From NCBI RefSeq assembly GCF_002873335.1, contig NZ_MCUW01000008.1:134580-198579 (forward strand): 64,000 nucleotides of DNA, given 5' to 3'. A program made the translations under genes and the position numbers. The notes below the pieces were generated by a model that did no database searches, was not told the origin of the DNA, and saw only the letters and a program-made list of their open reading frames with translations. Source of the stretch: Vibrio sp. 10N.286.49.B1 (GTDB lineage Bacteria; Pseudomonadota; Gammaproteobacteria; Enterobacterales; Vibrionaceae). Positions 11,090 through 21,004 of this stretch are shown here, in pieces. Each line of letters starts with the position of its first letter. Position 1 is the stretch's first letter.

Positions 11090-11352
11090 ATAAACCTCTA
11101 AATACTATCTGATGCGTTGTTGCCCGAATTAAGCGACGATGAGACCAAAAGCCCGACCATGCAAAGATAAACGTTCCTATCAATACAACTGATTTAAACG
11201 TTTATTGCAAGGAGGCATCTGACAACACTACGCCATTACTGCGCGCTTACAATGACAAGATAATAACCTGTGGTGAGATTTTTTGAAATTTTTATCCACG
11301 CTACCGTGTCTTATGAGATGAATCACACGATGTTTAAGCGATTGAGGTCCTT

Positions 11353-12483
11353 ATGAAAACACTTCCCAAAATATTATTCGCTGCGTTGTTAGCAACGCCT
11401 CTGCTATTTCTAATGACCAGTCAGCCTGGCAATGCAGATTCAAGTAATCCAAGCAACGCATCTAATACAGAGGTGGCGACACTTGCTGGAGGCTGTTTTT
11501 GGTGTACAGAATCCGATCTAGAAAAGCTCCCAGGAGTGTTAACGGTAGTTTCCGGATATGCTGGTGGCGATGTAGCAAACCCGACCTATAGACAAGTGTC
11601 TAGTGGCAAATCGGGGCACATTGAAGTAATCCAAGTGACTTACGATTCGGATGCTGTTTCATATGAAGAAGTCTTAGATCAATTCTTTAGACACATCGAT
11701 CCGACCGACAGTAAGGGATCTTTTGTTGACAGAGGGCCACAATATCGCCCTGCTATTTTCTATCACAATGACGAACAACTTAAAATCGCCGAATCTTTCA
11801 TGGCAGACATCGAATCATTGGGCATTTATAAAAAACCGCTAGCGACCGAATTGATTGCTTACACTAAGTTCTGGCCAGCAGAAGAGTATCACCAAGATTA
11901 TTACAAAAAAAGTAGCCTGAAATACAAGTATTACCGTTACAACTCTGGACGTGACCAATACCTTGACGAAATATTTGGTGATGACCGTACTGATATGCCA
12001 GTGACACTGCGTATGCTTATTGACGAAAACAATGGCAACGCTAAGCAATACATAAAACCAACAGATGACGTGATTAAGAAAACATTAACCGCTATTCAGT
12101 ATGATGTGACCCAAGAAGATGGGACCGAACGTCCTTTTGATAATGAATACTGGGATAATAAACAGGAAGGTATTTATGTCGATATTGTCACAGGAGAACC
12201 CCTATTTTCTTCGACGGACAAATACAAATCAGGTACAGGTTGGCCTAGTTTTACCAAACCAATCAACGACAAATACGTGGTGACTACCACCGACTTTAAG
12301 CTCATTTACCCAAGGACTGAAGTACGCAGCCGTGTTGGTGATTCTCATCTAGGACATGTCTTTAAAGATGGTCCAAAGCCAACTGGATTACGGTATTGCA
12401 TGAACTCGGCAGCAATGAAGTTCATTCCAAAAGCGAAACTAGCACAAATGGGCTACGACGAATTCTTACCTCTATTTAAGTAA
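11353..12483 (+). CDS. msrAB: Periplasmic MsrA-MsrB methionine sulfoxide reductase fusion
   Basis: Repairs both S- and R-methionine sulfoxide. Signal peptide at residues 1-29 (ending PGNADS), so the product is exported. The MsrA domain has GGCFWC with catalytic Cys48. The MsrB domain has [15 protein letters not shown] and RYCMNS, with catalytic Cys349. The CxxC zinc pairs of many MsrB proteins are absent. 376 residues is normal for MsrAB without the extra thioredoxin-like domain seen in neisserial PilB, so reduction must come from a separate periplasmic thiol system. Terminator follows at 12579. Confidence 0.95.
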   Translation: MKTLPKILFAALLATPLLFLMTSQPGNADSSNPSNASNTEVATLAGGCFWCTESDLEKLPGVLTVVSGYAGGDVANPTYRQVSSGKSGHIEVIQVTYDSDAVSYEEVLDQFFRHIDPTDSKGSFVDRGPQYRPAIFYHNDEQLKIAESFMADIESLGIYKKPLATELIAYTKFWPAEEYHQDYYKKSSLKYKYYRYNSGRDQYLDEIFGDDRTDMPVTLRMLIDENNGNAKQYIKPTDDVIKKTLTAIQYDVTQEDGTERPFDNEYWDNKQEGIYVDIVTGEPLFSSTDKYKSGTGWPSFTKPINDKYVVTTTDFKLIYPRTEVRSRVGDSHLGHVFKDGPKPTGLRYCMNSAAMKFIPKAKLAQMGYDEFLPLFK

Positions 12484-12578
12484 ACCGTCGCGCCTGGGTA
12501 ACCTGTGAGGGTAAAGAACAATAAGCCCCCCTGTATCACTCACCCGCTTATGATAGGAATAAGATAAACAAAAACCTA

Positions 12579-12612
12579 AGCGATACTTGAACAATCGAGT
12601 GTCGCTTTTTTT
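12579..12612 (+). terminator. Rho-independent terminator after msrAB
   Basis: Stem AAGCGATACT / AGTGTCGCTT with one mismatch, followed by a run of T. The rest of the 330-bp gap up to the channel gene holds no gene I can support. Confidence 0.75.
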
Positions 12613-12813
12613 ATTCATTTACCTACGTTGTAGGTATTACCCATGTATCTACAACGAACTCCGTGCTTAACCGTTCAGCATTTTAATTAACAAAAAATCC
12701 ATGCGAATATCTAGTACATATAGTATAAGTCCTGTAATTTCTTATAATTACATCTGTAACGTTATCTAATAGTGCGACGTTAACGGTATCTCGCTCAAGG
12801 ACCCACATAACTT

Positions 12814-13929
12814 ATGAACAGTTCTATGGACGCATTTCAGCAGTACATCCAATCTTTCGGATACGACTGGATGAGTAATGTTTTATTGATAACGGCGGCA
12901 AGTTTCATCGCCTGGGTAGCATGGCGTATCATTTATCGCCGTTTAGAGTCCCTCGCCCAGCGCACGAACTTAGAGTGGGACGACCTTCTGATACGAGCAG
13001 TCCAAACCCCTATTAGCATTCTGATATGGCTTTGGCCTGCCACCATATCGATAGGGTTGATCATTGCAACTTATTCCAACGCCGATACAAAATGGATCGG
13101 AAAGGTCGATTTACTGCTGGTCATAGCAACCTTTATTTGGGTATCGCTCCGCTTAATTCAAAATGTCGAAGTACACGTTTTAGCTCAAAAGAAACGAGAT
13201 GAAACGACGGTGCAAGCCATTTCCAAAGTTGCTCGGTTGCTGTTCATTACGCTCGGTGTACTCACCGTTATGCAATCGCTAGGGTTAAGTCTCTCTGGGT
13301 TGCTTACGTTTGGTGGCGTTGGTGGTTTAATCGTTGGTTTGGCAGCAAAAGATCTCTTATCCAACTTTTTTGGCGGTATGATGATTTACTTCGACCGCCC
13401 GTTCAAAGTCGGTGATTGGATCCGTTCTCCAGATCGAAACATCGAAGGTACGGTTGAGCGTATTGGGTGGCGCATGACCATCATTCGTACGTTTGACAAA
13501 CGCCCGCTTTATGTTCCTAACTCAGTATTCAGCAACATTGTAGTAGAGAACCCATCACGAATGCTAAACCGACGCATTTATGAAACGGTGGGGCTACGTT
13601 ATGACGATAGCGATAAGGTAAGTGCTATCGTGGCTGACGTTAAGTCTATGCTAGAGAATCACAAAGATATCGACAGTAAACAAACATTGATGGTGAACTT
13701 CGACACCTTTGGACCGTCTTCCCTGAACTTTTTCATCTATGCCTTCACCAAGACAGTTAACTGGGCAAGATTTCACGAAGTAAAACAAGACGTACTACTC
13801 CAAGTCATGGTCATCATCCAAAAACACGATGCTGATATTGCCTACCCAACACAAACGTTAAAGATAGACTCAGGCCCTTTAATGACAGAGCCGGTCTCAA
13901 TTGAAGCACAGCATATCACTCACCAATAG
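12814..13929 (+). CDS. ynaI: YnaI-type small-conductance mechanosensitive channel
   Basis: MscS-superfamily inner-membrane channel opened by membrane tension during osmotic downshock. 371 residues: about four N-terminal membrane segments, then the pore helix GLSLSGLLTFGGVGGLIVGLA, the KDLLSNFFGG hinge and a cytoplasmic beta domain starting YFDRPFKVGDWI. Segments SPDRNIEGTVERIGWR and RPLYVPNSVFS match E. coli YnaI very closely, better than MscS or YbdG. Monocistronic. Confidence 0.92.
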   Translation: MNSSMDAFQQYIQSFGYDWMSNVLLITAASFIAWVAWRIIYRRLESLAQRTNLEWDDLLIRAVQTPISILIWLWPATISIGLIIATYSNADTKWIGKVDLLLVIATFIWVSLRLIQNVEVHVLAQKKRDETTVQAISKVARLLFITLGVLTVMQSLGLSLSGLLTFGGVGGLIVGLAAKDLLSNFFGGMMIYFDRPFKVGDWIRSPDRNIEGTVERIGWRMTIIRTFDKRPLYVPNSVFSNIVVENPSRMLNRRIYETVGLRYDDSDKVSAIVADVKSMLENHKDIDSKQTLMVNFDTFGPSSLNFFIYAFTKTVNWARFHEVKQDVLLQVMVIIQKHDADIAYPTQTLKIDSGPLMTEPVSIEAQHITHQ

Positions 13930-13959
13930 CCTGATTTATTAGGTTGTTTTTCCATTACC

Positions 13960-14007
13960 AAATCTTTCAATTAATGCCTAGACTTAGCGCCATTAATTGA
14001 AAGATTT
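13960..14007. repeat. 17-bp perfect inverted repeat between convergent genes
   Basis: AAATCTTTCAATTAATG at 13960-13976 and its exact complement at 13991-14007, with a 14-base spacer. There is no T tract, so it is not a classical terminator, though it sits between the convergent channel gene and the 14078 gene. Confidence 0.7.
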
Positions 14008-14077
14008 CTCTGACTTACACAACACTAATAATAAGCATAGCAACCGTCCGTGCTCACGATCCCCCGTCTCGTATGCA

Positions 14078-14485
14078 TTATCCTTTGAGCTGCATCGCTT
14101 GGTATTTTTCAGACTTAGTGCGACCTTTATGTTGCTTCATTGTCACCTCAACGGAACGACCGCCGTTAGTCACAGTGTAACGAATAACGTGTTTTAGATG
14201 ATTATCGCTGCGGTTAATCTCACGAGCTTCTAATTGAACCGTTTTAGATCCTCGGTTTAAATCACATCGATAATCCCAATCACTATTGGCTTTCTTCAAA
14301 GACAGTAATACACGCGTCCCCTTACCTGTTTGGCTGTTTATAACGCGCGGGCTCTTGTCGAGCGCTAGCGCCAGTCCTGCTTTACACAGTTCTTCGTTGG
14401 AAAAACCCGCGGCTTGCGCTTGGGATATTGAGACTATCCCGATTAATACAATTATTGGCGTTGTCATTGTTTTTAACACGTTCAT
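14078..14485 (-). CDS. Exported hypothetical protein
   Basis: 135 residues with a clear signal peptide (ending SQAQAAG). The mature protein is basic, has two cysteines that could form a disulfide (ELCKAGLAL, YRCDLNRG) and probable beta structure. I do not recognise a family. Alone on its strand, convergent with the mechanosensitive channel. Confidence 0.7.
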   Translation of the reverse strand: MNVLKTMTTPIIVLIGIVSISQAQAAGFSNEELCKAGLALALDKSPRVINSQTGKGTRVLLSLKKANSDWDYRCDLNRGSKTVQLEAREINRSDNHLKHVIRYTVTNGGRSVEVTMKQHKGRTKSEKYQAMQLKG

Positions 14486-14551
14486 TTTACGTCCTAACTA
14501 GTTATAAACTCATAAAATTAAAGCACGACGTACGGTTAGCTGCAAATAAAA

Positions 14552-14578
14552 AAGCCTTTGACGTGAAATCAAAGGCTT
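14552..14578 (-). terminator. Rho-independent terminator of aroG
   Basis: AAGCCTTTGA / TCAAAGGCTT stem with seven-base loop. The T tract is on the minus strand, directly after the aroG stop. Confidence 0.85.
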
Positions 14579-14595
14579 CATGTTTTCTAATTTAA

Positions 14596-15648
14596 TTACG
14601 CATTGCGACGGGCAACAACAGCGTCCGCGAGCTGGCGTAGTACAACCTCAGTATCTTCCCAACCTATACAAGCGTCCGTAATGGATTGACCGTAAGTTGG
14701 AGCAACACCATCGACTAAATCTTGACGGCCCTCAACCAGGTGTGACTCAATCATAACCCCAAAGATAGCGTCTTCACCGTTTGCTAACTGCGAGGAGATA
14801 TCCTCGGAAACGACTTTTTGACGTGAGAATTGCTTTGAGCTGTTAGCATGGCTGAAATCAATCATAACTTTCGTCGGCAAGCCAGATGCGTTTAGCTCTT
14901 CTTTTATTGCAGACACGTGCTGCGCACTGTAGTTAGGCTCTTTACCACCACGTAAAATTATGTGGCAATCTGGATTACCTGCAGTTTCAACAATAGCTGA
15001 ATGGCCGTATTTCGTCACAGATAAGAAATGGTGAGATGAACCCGCAGAACGAATTGCATCGGTTGCAATCTTAATATTGCCGTCTGTACCATTCTTAAAT
15101 CCTACTGGACATGAAAGTCCCGAAGCCAATTCCCTGTGTACTTGAGATTCAGTAGTACGAGCACCAATCGCTCCCCAGCTGATAAGGTCCGCGACATACT
15201 GCGGTGTAATCATGTCTAGGAATTCACTTGCAGTTGGCATACCCATATCAGTCAGGTCCAACAAAAGTTTACGACCCATGCGTAGACCATCATTAATTTT
15301 AAACGTGTCATTCATATGAGGGTCATTGATTAGCCCTTTCCAACCAACGGTAGTACGCGGTTTTTCAAAGTAAACTCTCATTACAATTTCAAGGCGATCA
15401 CCCAGTTCATCTCGTAGTGTCTTAAGACGCTTGCCATATTCGACGGCAGCCTCTGTATCATGAATCGAACATGGACCCACGATAACCAATAATCGGTCGT
15501 CTTCGCCTGTTAAAATATTATGAATAGCTTGGCGTGCATTAAACGTTGTTGAAGAAGCAACATCACTCGCAGGAAACTTCTCAAAAACTGCAACTGGTGG
15601 CAATAGTTCTTTTACTTTATTAATTCTTACGTCATCAGTTTGAAACAT
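14596..15648 (-). CDS. aroG: 3-deoxy-7-phosphoheptulonate synthase (DAHP synthase), AroG type
   Basis: First step of the shikimate pathway: phosphoenolpyruvate plus erythrose 4-phosphate gives DAHP. 350 residues, the same length as E. coli AroG. Signature segments are LLVIVGPCSIHD, VMRVYFEKPRTTVGWKGLI, GARTTESQVHRELASGLS, GFKNGTDG, HIILRGGKEPNY and IDFSHANSSKQ, with the metal-binding Cys, His, Glu and Asp in place. Closest to the phenylalanine-sensitive isozyme by overall sequence; feedback specificity is inferred. A palindrome about 160 bp upstream may be an operator. Confidence 0.95.
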   Translation of the reverse strand: MFQTDDVRINKVKELLPPVAVFEKFPASDVASSTTFNARQAIHNILTGEDDRLLVIVGPCSIHDTEAAVEYGKRLKTLRDELGDRLEIVMRVYFEKPRTTVGWKGLINDPHMNDTFKINDGLRMGRKLLLDLTDMGMPTASEFLDMITPQYVADLISWGAIGARTTESQVHRELASGLSCPVGFKNGTDGNIKIATDAIRSAGSSHHFLSVTKYGHSAIVETAGNPDCHIILRGGKEPNYSAQHVSAIKEELNASGLPTKVMIDFSHANSSKQFSRQKVVSEDISSQLANGEDAIFGVMIESHLVEGRQDLVDGVAPTYGQSITDACIGWEDTEVVLRQLADAVVARRNA

Positions 15649-15809
15649 CGCTTACTTCTTCCTATTCGTAGTATCTGTACTGCATATATATTCGGTCATT
15701 TTTCCTTTTTCAGACCGACTTCATGCTCTTTCCATGTAACTTATCGTCTTAAAACGCTTTGTGCAATCATTAATTACCTTTAAAGGCAATATTTCTGCAT
15801 ATTAAATAA

Positions 15810-15826
15810 TTTACACGCAGTGTAAA
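15810..15826. promoter_or_regulatory. Palindrome, possible operator upstream of aroG
   Basis: Perfect inverted repeat TTTACAC-GCA-GTGTAAA in the 436-bp divergent gap between aroG and the VRR-NUC gene. The half-sites resemble TyrR half-sites (TGTAAA/TTTACA), but in the opposite arrangement to a canonical TyrR box. Assignment to any regulator is therefore speculative. The rest of the gap is AT-rich with no gene. Confidence 0.4.
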
Positions 15827-16046
15827 CAAAAGATTACAGCCTATAACCTTATGAATTAAAACAAAACATTCACTATATTTCTGCATGCATTACCTTATTC
15901 ATATAAAGGTAAGTTGTCTACTTCAGTCAATTTTACGTGCTTATTGCGTGACCAATTTCAAATTTACCCTCGCAGTGAATGAATTGGTCGCGACGATAAT
16001 ATCGGTGTTAACCTATTTTTTCATATGGTGAGTTCATCGTGTCATG

Positions 16047-16086
16047 TTACGCTCAACCCACTCTATTTACGCTCAACCCACTCTAT
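16047..16086 (+). repeat. 20-bp perfect tandem duplication at the start of the VRR-NUC gene
   Basis: The unit TTACGCTCAACCCACTCTAT occurs twice with no gap. The second copy ends in the AT of the preferred ATG start codon, so the duplication fills the translation-initiation region. Confidence 0.9.
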
Positions 16087-17722
16087 GAATGAAAATAAAG
16101 CGTCAATGTTACCAAGTACTTCACTACCAGCAACGTATTATGTAGACAACTTTTTTAAGTTGCTGACACATGTCGAATCTTATTATATGGATTTACTCAA
16201 CGGTGATGAGGTTCATTGGTTACAGCGGTTTAAAAGCTTAACTAAAAACAGTCAATGTCTTTTGGTTCGTATGTTAACTCGTAAAGGCGAATGGTTTCGA
16301 AGTGACAAGCTCTACTATGATGAGATTGGTGAGCCAAGTAAATGGCTGCAAGAGTTAGCAGGCTGCGGTTTTGTCGCCATTAACCAAACGATGCAAGCCG
16401 ACGTTCTGGCTCAAGAGTTACTGACTAAGCCTGAACTGATTCGAACCTACCCGTTCATCAGCCCGCGGTTAAAAAAGTCAGAGCAAATACTCGCCCTCTC
16501 TCAATATGACATTAGTGCTAAGCCATCACTTAACTTTGACGTCATTCAGCTTTTGGATGCCAATCACTACCGTCTAATGTGCCAATTATTTTTCGGAAAT
16601 GGGCGTCAAGACCTCAGTCAATTTGTTTTGGCTGACCTCGGCCTACAAAACTTTGAAGATTACATACTTACCTCCTCTATTCGGTATTTTAAGTGCCGCG
16701 ACGACGTTGATACCGCCCTCCTACTGAGTAAACTTTACGATCATTACTATCAATCTAAACTGAATCCTGTTGAGACGTTACATAAGCTAATCGCTCTATT
16801 GCCAGATGTTAAGACTCATCATGATTTAGAACGGCGTAGACAAAAGCTCATCAACCTCATTGCTCGTGATTTCGAACGCCACTCTCACGCCTTCGATGCA
16901 CTAGCACTCTACGACAAAACAACGCAACCGCCTTCTCGCGAACGTAGAGTACGTTTACACCTTGCACTTAACACCCCAGAAAAGAGCTGGCCAATTATAA
17001 CGTCTATGCTAAATACACCTCTTGATATTGAAGAGTATGAAGTTGCATTAAGGCTTAAGCCTAAGATTCAAAAGGCGCTTTCGTTACCACAAGATAAACG
17101 TGTCATTATGTGCCAACCGACTCGGCATCTCGAGATGGACCTAACAAAGGCAAGCGTTGAGCTAGCGGTAAAGCACTATATGGAGTCAGAGGGTTGGGAG
17201 GTGTTTTACCTCGAAAATCATTTTTTGAACACTTTGTTTGGGCTGTGTTTTTGGGACATCATTTTTAGTCCAGTCGATGGTGTATTTATCAACGCTTATC
17301 AACAACAACCACTCGATCTTTATCAGCCTGACTTTTCATCACGTCGTCGCCGCTTACTTGATGAAAGACTTGATGTTATCGAATGCTCAGGGGTTACTCC
17401 GTTCCTTTGTCTTGCAGATTCTAAACGTGGGATAAGCAACCCATTCGTTTATTGGCCTTACGTAGACGAGCGTTGGCTTAAACTTGTCGAACAAACAATC
17501 GATGGTCGACTGCTTCGCCAACTGTTCACGGTAATGTTGAAGGATCTTAAAAAATTCAGAACTGGCATGCCCGATCTCATCGCATTTAAAGATGGACAAT
17601 TCATGTGGTGTGAAGTGAAAGGACCGGGAGATAAGTTACAAGGTAACCAAAAACGTTGGATGCAGGAATACGAACAATTAGGCGTCGCTTATCAAGTTTG
17701 CTACGTCACTCACATGGAATAG
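16085..17722 (+). CDS. FAN1-like VRR-NUC domain nuclease
   Basis: Predicted structure-specific DNA nuclease of the FAN1 family, which in other organisms acts on flaps and interstrand-crosslink intermediates. The C-terminal VRR-NUC domain has GMPDLIAFKDGQFMWCEVKGPGD with the metal-binding D...EVK core. The upstream region has a helical, SAP/TPR-like composition. I start at the ATG at 16085 (545 residues). An earlier in-frame ATG at 16025 would run through the tandem 20-bp repeat, adding a duplicated peptide that looks non-native. Monocistronic; shares a terminator with the convergent MaoC-like gene. Confidence 0.85.
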   Translation: MNENKASMLPSTSLPATYYVDNFFKLLTHVESYYMDLLNGDEVHWLQRFKSLTKNSQCLLVRMLTRKGEWFRSDKLYYDEIGEPSKWLQELAGCGFVAINQTMQADVLAQELLTKPELIRTYPFISPRLKKSEQILALSQYDISAKPSLNFDVIQLLDANHYRLMCQLFFGNGRQDLSQFVLADLGLQNFEDYILTSSIRYFKCRDDVDTALLLSKLYDHYYQSKLNPVETLHKLIALLPDVKTHHDLERRRQKLINLIARDFERHSHAFDALALYDKTTQPPSRERRVRLHLALNTPEKSWPIITSMLNTPLDIEEYEVALRLKPKIQKALSLPQDKRVIMCQPTRHLEMDLTKASVELAVKHYMESEGWEVFYLENHFLNTLFGLCFWDIIFSPVDGVFINAYQQQPLDLYQPDFSSRRRRLLDERLDVIECSGVTPFLCLADSKRGISNPFVYWPYVDERWLKLVEQTIDGRLLRQLFTVMLKDLKKFRTGMPDLIAFKDGQFMWCEVKGPGDKLQGNQKRWMQEYEQLGVAYQVCYVTHME

Positions 17723-17772
17723 GCCGTGCATTGATTAACGAAAACCTCATGCGAAATGAACTAGATAATAAA

Positions 17773-17796
17773 AAAGCCAGTGACATCACTGGCTTT
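17773..17796. terminator. Bidirectional terminator
   Basis: AAAGCCAGTG / CACTGGCTTT stem with a four-base loop, between convergent genes, with A/T tracts on both sides. Confidence 0.85.
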
Positions 17797-17816
17797 AAAA
17801 ACTCTAAATCGAAACA

Positions 17817-18497
17817 TTAGAAGTGGAGGTGTATAACCGATACGGCAATACAAGCAGGTCGTCGAACCCCTTCAATCTCAACGCGAATTTCACGCTCAAT
17901 TTCCAAGCCTTTTCTGATTGGAGTTACCTTTAGCAAGGTACTCTTCGCACGTAGGTTGCTCTCAGCTTTCACGGGATACGGGAATCTCACTTGATTCAGA
18001 CCAATATTCACCATCATTTTTGCTGTTGGAAACATTGGCTTATTCGCATCAACACTGTCCGTCAGTGCTGGTAATAGCGAAAGCGTAAGAAAGCCGTGAG
18101 CAATTGTAGTTTTGAATGGTGATTCAGCCGCTGCACGCTCAGGATCCGTATGAATCCACTGGTTATCTTCAGTGACTAAACCAAATTGATTAATGCGGTC
18201 TTGCCCTACATTCAACCAATCGCCTTCATGAATAACCGTTCCAATTTGGTCTTGTAGCTCTAAATACAATTTTTGTGCATCAGGCTTTAATACTATTTCC
18301 GGAGTAAGATCGGATGCATCAGGTTCATTTACCGCTGGCTTATGGTAGTCTCTAACCCAAGCAAGAAAATTGCGGTTTTGTGTCTTATCAACGAACTCTG
18401 ACCAATACTCTCGAAGCGCAGGCGACATCCATTGCATAAGCTCAGACTGATGCTTGATAGAATCAGCGCTTTGTTTAAACAATTTTACCACTTTCAT
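17817..18497 (-). CDS. MaoC-like (R)-hydratase/dehydratase
   Basis: 226 residues. The hot-dog-fold MaoC domain (about 85-226) contains FGLVTEDNQWIHTDPERA and TTIAHGFLTLSLLP, the hydratase-2 motif with catalytic Asp and His. A helical extension of about 80 residues precedes it and contains a short phasin-like stretch (MQWMSPALREYWSEFVDKTQ). Probably hydrates short-chain enoyl-CoA, linking beta-oxidation to polyhydroxyalkanoate synthesis as PhaJ does; inferred from family. No other polyester gene is in the window. Confidence 0.85.
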   Translation of the reverse strand: MKVVKLFKQSADSIKHQSELMQWMSPALREYWSEFVDKTQNRNFLAWVRDYHKPAVNEPDASDLTPEIVLKPDAQKLYLELQDQIGTVIHEGDWLNVGQDRINQFGLVTEDNQWIHTDPERAAAESPFKTTIAHGFLTLSLLPALTDSVDANKPMFPTAKMMVNIGLNQVRFPYPVKAESNLRAKSTLLKVTPIRKGLEIEREIRVEIEGVRRPACIAVSVIHLHF

Positions 18498-18785
18498 ATT
18501 GACCTCAGATTACAGTCTTTCAAAACTAACTGTAATATTTTGAACCAGTTCACAACTCTGTGCAAACTCTTTTGAGCTAACACGCGTATTCTGAACAGTG
18601 TTTTATATCTAAAATTCAACAAGTTAGCTAAAAAAACAATATTTTATTAGTTTGTGACCGATTTCATATAGCATCGATTTGAAAGCATTATCGTGTGTTT
18701 CAGTTCTTAAAATGGCAGATTTGGTTATTCAAAGTACAAAGTGATTATGATTTAAGCAAACAGTTCGTTCTGGTCACATTTACGC

Positions 18786-18814
18786 TTTACAGTACCTAAT
18801 CATATGAATATTAT
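18786..18814 (+). promoter_or_regulatory. Sigma-70 promoter of tRNA-Ser
   Basis: TTTACA (-35) at 18786-18791 and TATTAT (-10) at 18809-18814, spaced by 17 bp, end 13 bp before the tRNA. The region 18498-18785 upstream is AT-rich with no gene. Confidence 0.7.
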
Positions 18815-18827
18815 AAGCGCCAACAAC

Positions 18828-18918
18828 GGAGAGATGGCTGAGTGGTCGAAAGCACCGGTCTTGAAAACCGGCAAGGGTTAATAGCCCTTCTAGGGTTCAA
18901 ATCCCTATCTCTCCGCCA
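18828..18918 (+). tRNA. tRNA-Ser (anticodon UGA)
   Basis: 91-nt class II tRNA. The acceptor stem GGAGAGA pairs with TCTCTCC, CCA is encoded, there is a long variable arm, and the anticodon loop CTTGAAAA gives anticodon TGA (Ser, UCA codons). It marks the left edge of the accessory island. Confidence 0.96.
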
Positions 18919-19003
18919 TATTAAAAGATTAAACCGCTGTTTTTACATCGGTTTTTTCGTATCTATAGCCTCAAAAATCATCTTGCACATACAAGTGGCA
19001 CAG

Positions 19004-19348
19004 ATGTACTTATTGAGACTTCCAAATAGCGTTTACTACACGCGTATCGTAACCCCTCTTTCACCGCGTGACATAGGCTACCGCAAACCATTCAAATCCT
19101 CGCTTCTGCCGCGTGAACGAAAGATTTCTTACCTGAGAAAGATCGACCAGGTTCTAATACCTCACACTCTTTTTGATAAAGCTAAAGCATTGAGTTTTAC
19201 CGAGTTTGAAGCAGAGCTTACCGATGCCATTAATCAATTCCATCAATGTTATCGAACCCAACTAGAAAGCACGCCCAATACGCTAATACTTAGTGGGACG
19301 ACCGCAATAAAGACTGCACCTTTACCCCAAAATGGGCTGGAGATTTGA
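19004..19348 (+). pseudogene. Truncated tyrosine-type integrase (N-terminal remnant)
   Basis: 114 codons starting MYLLRLPNSVYYTRIVTP, followed by a region with a SLLPRERK-type turn and the helical segment FTEFEAELTDAINQFHQCYR. This resembles the N-terminal arm-binding region of phage/island integrases (MYL-x-R-x-NGVYY-x-R). The catalytic domain with the R-H-R-Y residues is missing. The position, 85 bp after a tRNA gene and on the same strand, is the classical site of an island integrase. A longer open frame begins inside the tRNA but that part is not coding. Family call is by motif only. Confidence 0.6.
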
Positions 19349-19458
19349 GGCGTCAGATTATCTGCAAATCTTACCTACGTTTAAACCCCGCCTTAACCCT
19401 GCTACGATTAAAATAATAGTTACTGATACACACCTCTCAACCATTAAAGGTGCCTTAC

Positions 19459-20673
19459 ATGCCAAAAGTATTGAAAACATCACTATTAGTTGGAATAACT
19501 CTCTCATTGATTAATCCTTCTTACGCTCAATACGAAACGCCAGTATTACCCGATACTGGTCAAACAGTTCAGTATGATACTGAAGGAGCGCCTTTAACTG
19601 CGTCTGAGAGTAGTCTCTTTACTGGTCAAGACGCTTCCGTAGAAAGTAATCCAATGAGGTATCAAGATAATGGTGATGGAACAGTTACAGACTTAAATAC
19701 AGGTTTGATGTGGCAGAAAGCTCATGATACGACAAAAAGAAACTTAGCAGACTCAACCGCTGTTGTTGAGGGTATGAACATAGGTGGGTATGAGGATTGG
19801 CGACTACCTACGATTAAAGAACTCTATTCTCTAGCCCATTTTGACGGTGAATTAATGAAACCAGAAAGTGGTAAAGATAGCAGTCCATACATTGATACGG
19901 AGTATTTTGACTTTGAATACGATGAACGTATTCCATTTGCAGGCGCATTCTGATCAAGTACGCTTTATATTAAAGGGAAGGTACAAAACTTCACTGCTCA
20001 CGGTGGCCTACAAGGTGGCTTCGGATTTAACTTTGCTGATGGTCATATAAAATCATACGAAACAGGTAACTTCTTTGATGGCATTGCCATTCAAAAGTCA
20101 GATAATATGTTTGTACCTGGAAACTATGTTCGAGCTGTACGCAATACGACGACGCTATATGAGATGGAGTATGTTGATAATCAAGATGGAACCATTACAG
20201 ATAAATCGACAAGCTTGATGTGGGCGAAGAGCGATAGTGGTAAGCGTATGAACTGGGTTGAGTCCTTGGAATTCGCCCAAAATTCTACTCTTGCTGGATA
20301 TAATGATTGGCGACTACCAAATGCGAAAGAACTTCAATCATTGGTTGATTATGAGAAGAAGACATTACCTGCTATCAATACAACGTATTTTGAGGTGACG
20401 CCAACTCAATTTAAATCACAACAAGACTCATACTATTTCTGGACGAGTACCACCCAAGGCGACTTTAAACATACTGCAGCATATATCGCTTTTGGTCAGG
20501 CATGGAGTAAGAAAAACGCAGACTCTACCGAATACTTTGATTGGCATGGAGCAGGTGCGCAACGCAGCGATCCAAAGGTTGGTTCACCATCAGACTATGA
20601 GCTCGCTTCTGAAATGGCAACAGACTACATCTCAATTGATAACTGGGTTCGCTTGGTTAGAGATGACAAGTAA
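19459..20673 (+). pseudogene. Exported DUF1566 (Lcl-like) protein with in-frame TGA
   Basis: Secreted protein with a signal peptide (MPKVLKTSLLVGITLSLINPSYA) and two DUF1566/Lcl C-terminal repeats. Each repeat has the form 'DNGDGTVTD.NTGLMW' then 'DWRLPT.KEL.SL'. The frame is open from 19459 to 20673 except for TGA at 19951-19953 (codon 165). The second repeat has FWTSTTQ where the first has F-stop-SSTLY, so the lost residue is almost certainly tryptophan (TGG to TGA). Nothing else in the frame is damaged. Start is ATG 19459, behind AAAGG. Function of DUF1566 proteins is poorly known; some are collagen-like adhesins. Terminator at 20731. Confidence 0.8.
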
Positions 20674-20730
20674 TCAAGGGGCTCTATTCAACTAGCACCT
20701 TTAGAATAAGCGCTTACAGCCAATAACTTT

Positions 20731-20756
20731 CGGCATCAAATCTATGATGCCGTTTT
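20731..20756 (+). terminator. Terminator after the DUF1566 gene
   Basis: CGGCATCA / TGATGCCG stem with a six-base loop, followed by TTTTATTT. From here to about 21000 I see no intact gene. A short frame ending at 21046 (…YPFKGTTA) may be a decayed coding fragment. Confidence 0.8.
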
Positions 20757-21004
20757 ATTTATAGAAAACTCTTCACAATGGTAGAAAGCCGCTTTAACTA
20801 TAGAAAAGAAAGTGAATTGATACCTTGATTAGGCCAACTTCTAACGACTATCCATTCGCATTCTTTAAACTTTGTTTTGTCCAATAATGTGTCAGCGGTT
20901 CAAATTGCATGGAGATTGGCGACCACCTACATGCCTGGAACATCAGTGCCCAAAACAAAAATCTCTACGGATCGCAACAAAGCAAACTATGAATTGGTGA
21001 AGGC

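Noticed and set aside
18842..19003. Open frame beginning inside the tRNA-Ser gene
   Set aside because: It reads through a structural RNA; only the part from Met 19004 onward has integrase-like sequence.
19951..19953. Selenocysteine codon
   Set aside because: The aligned residue in the sister repeat is Trp, and I see no convincing SECIS-like hairpin immediately downstream.
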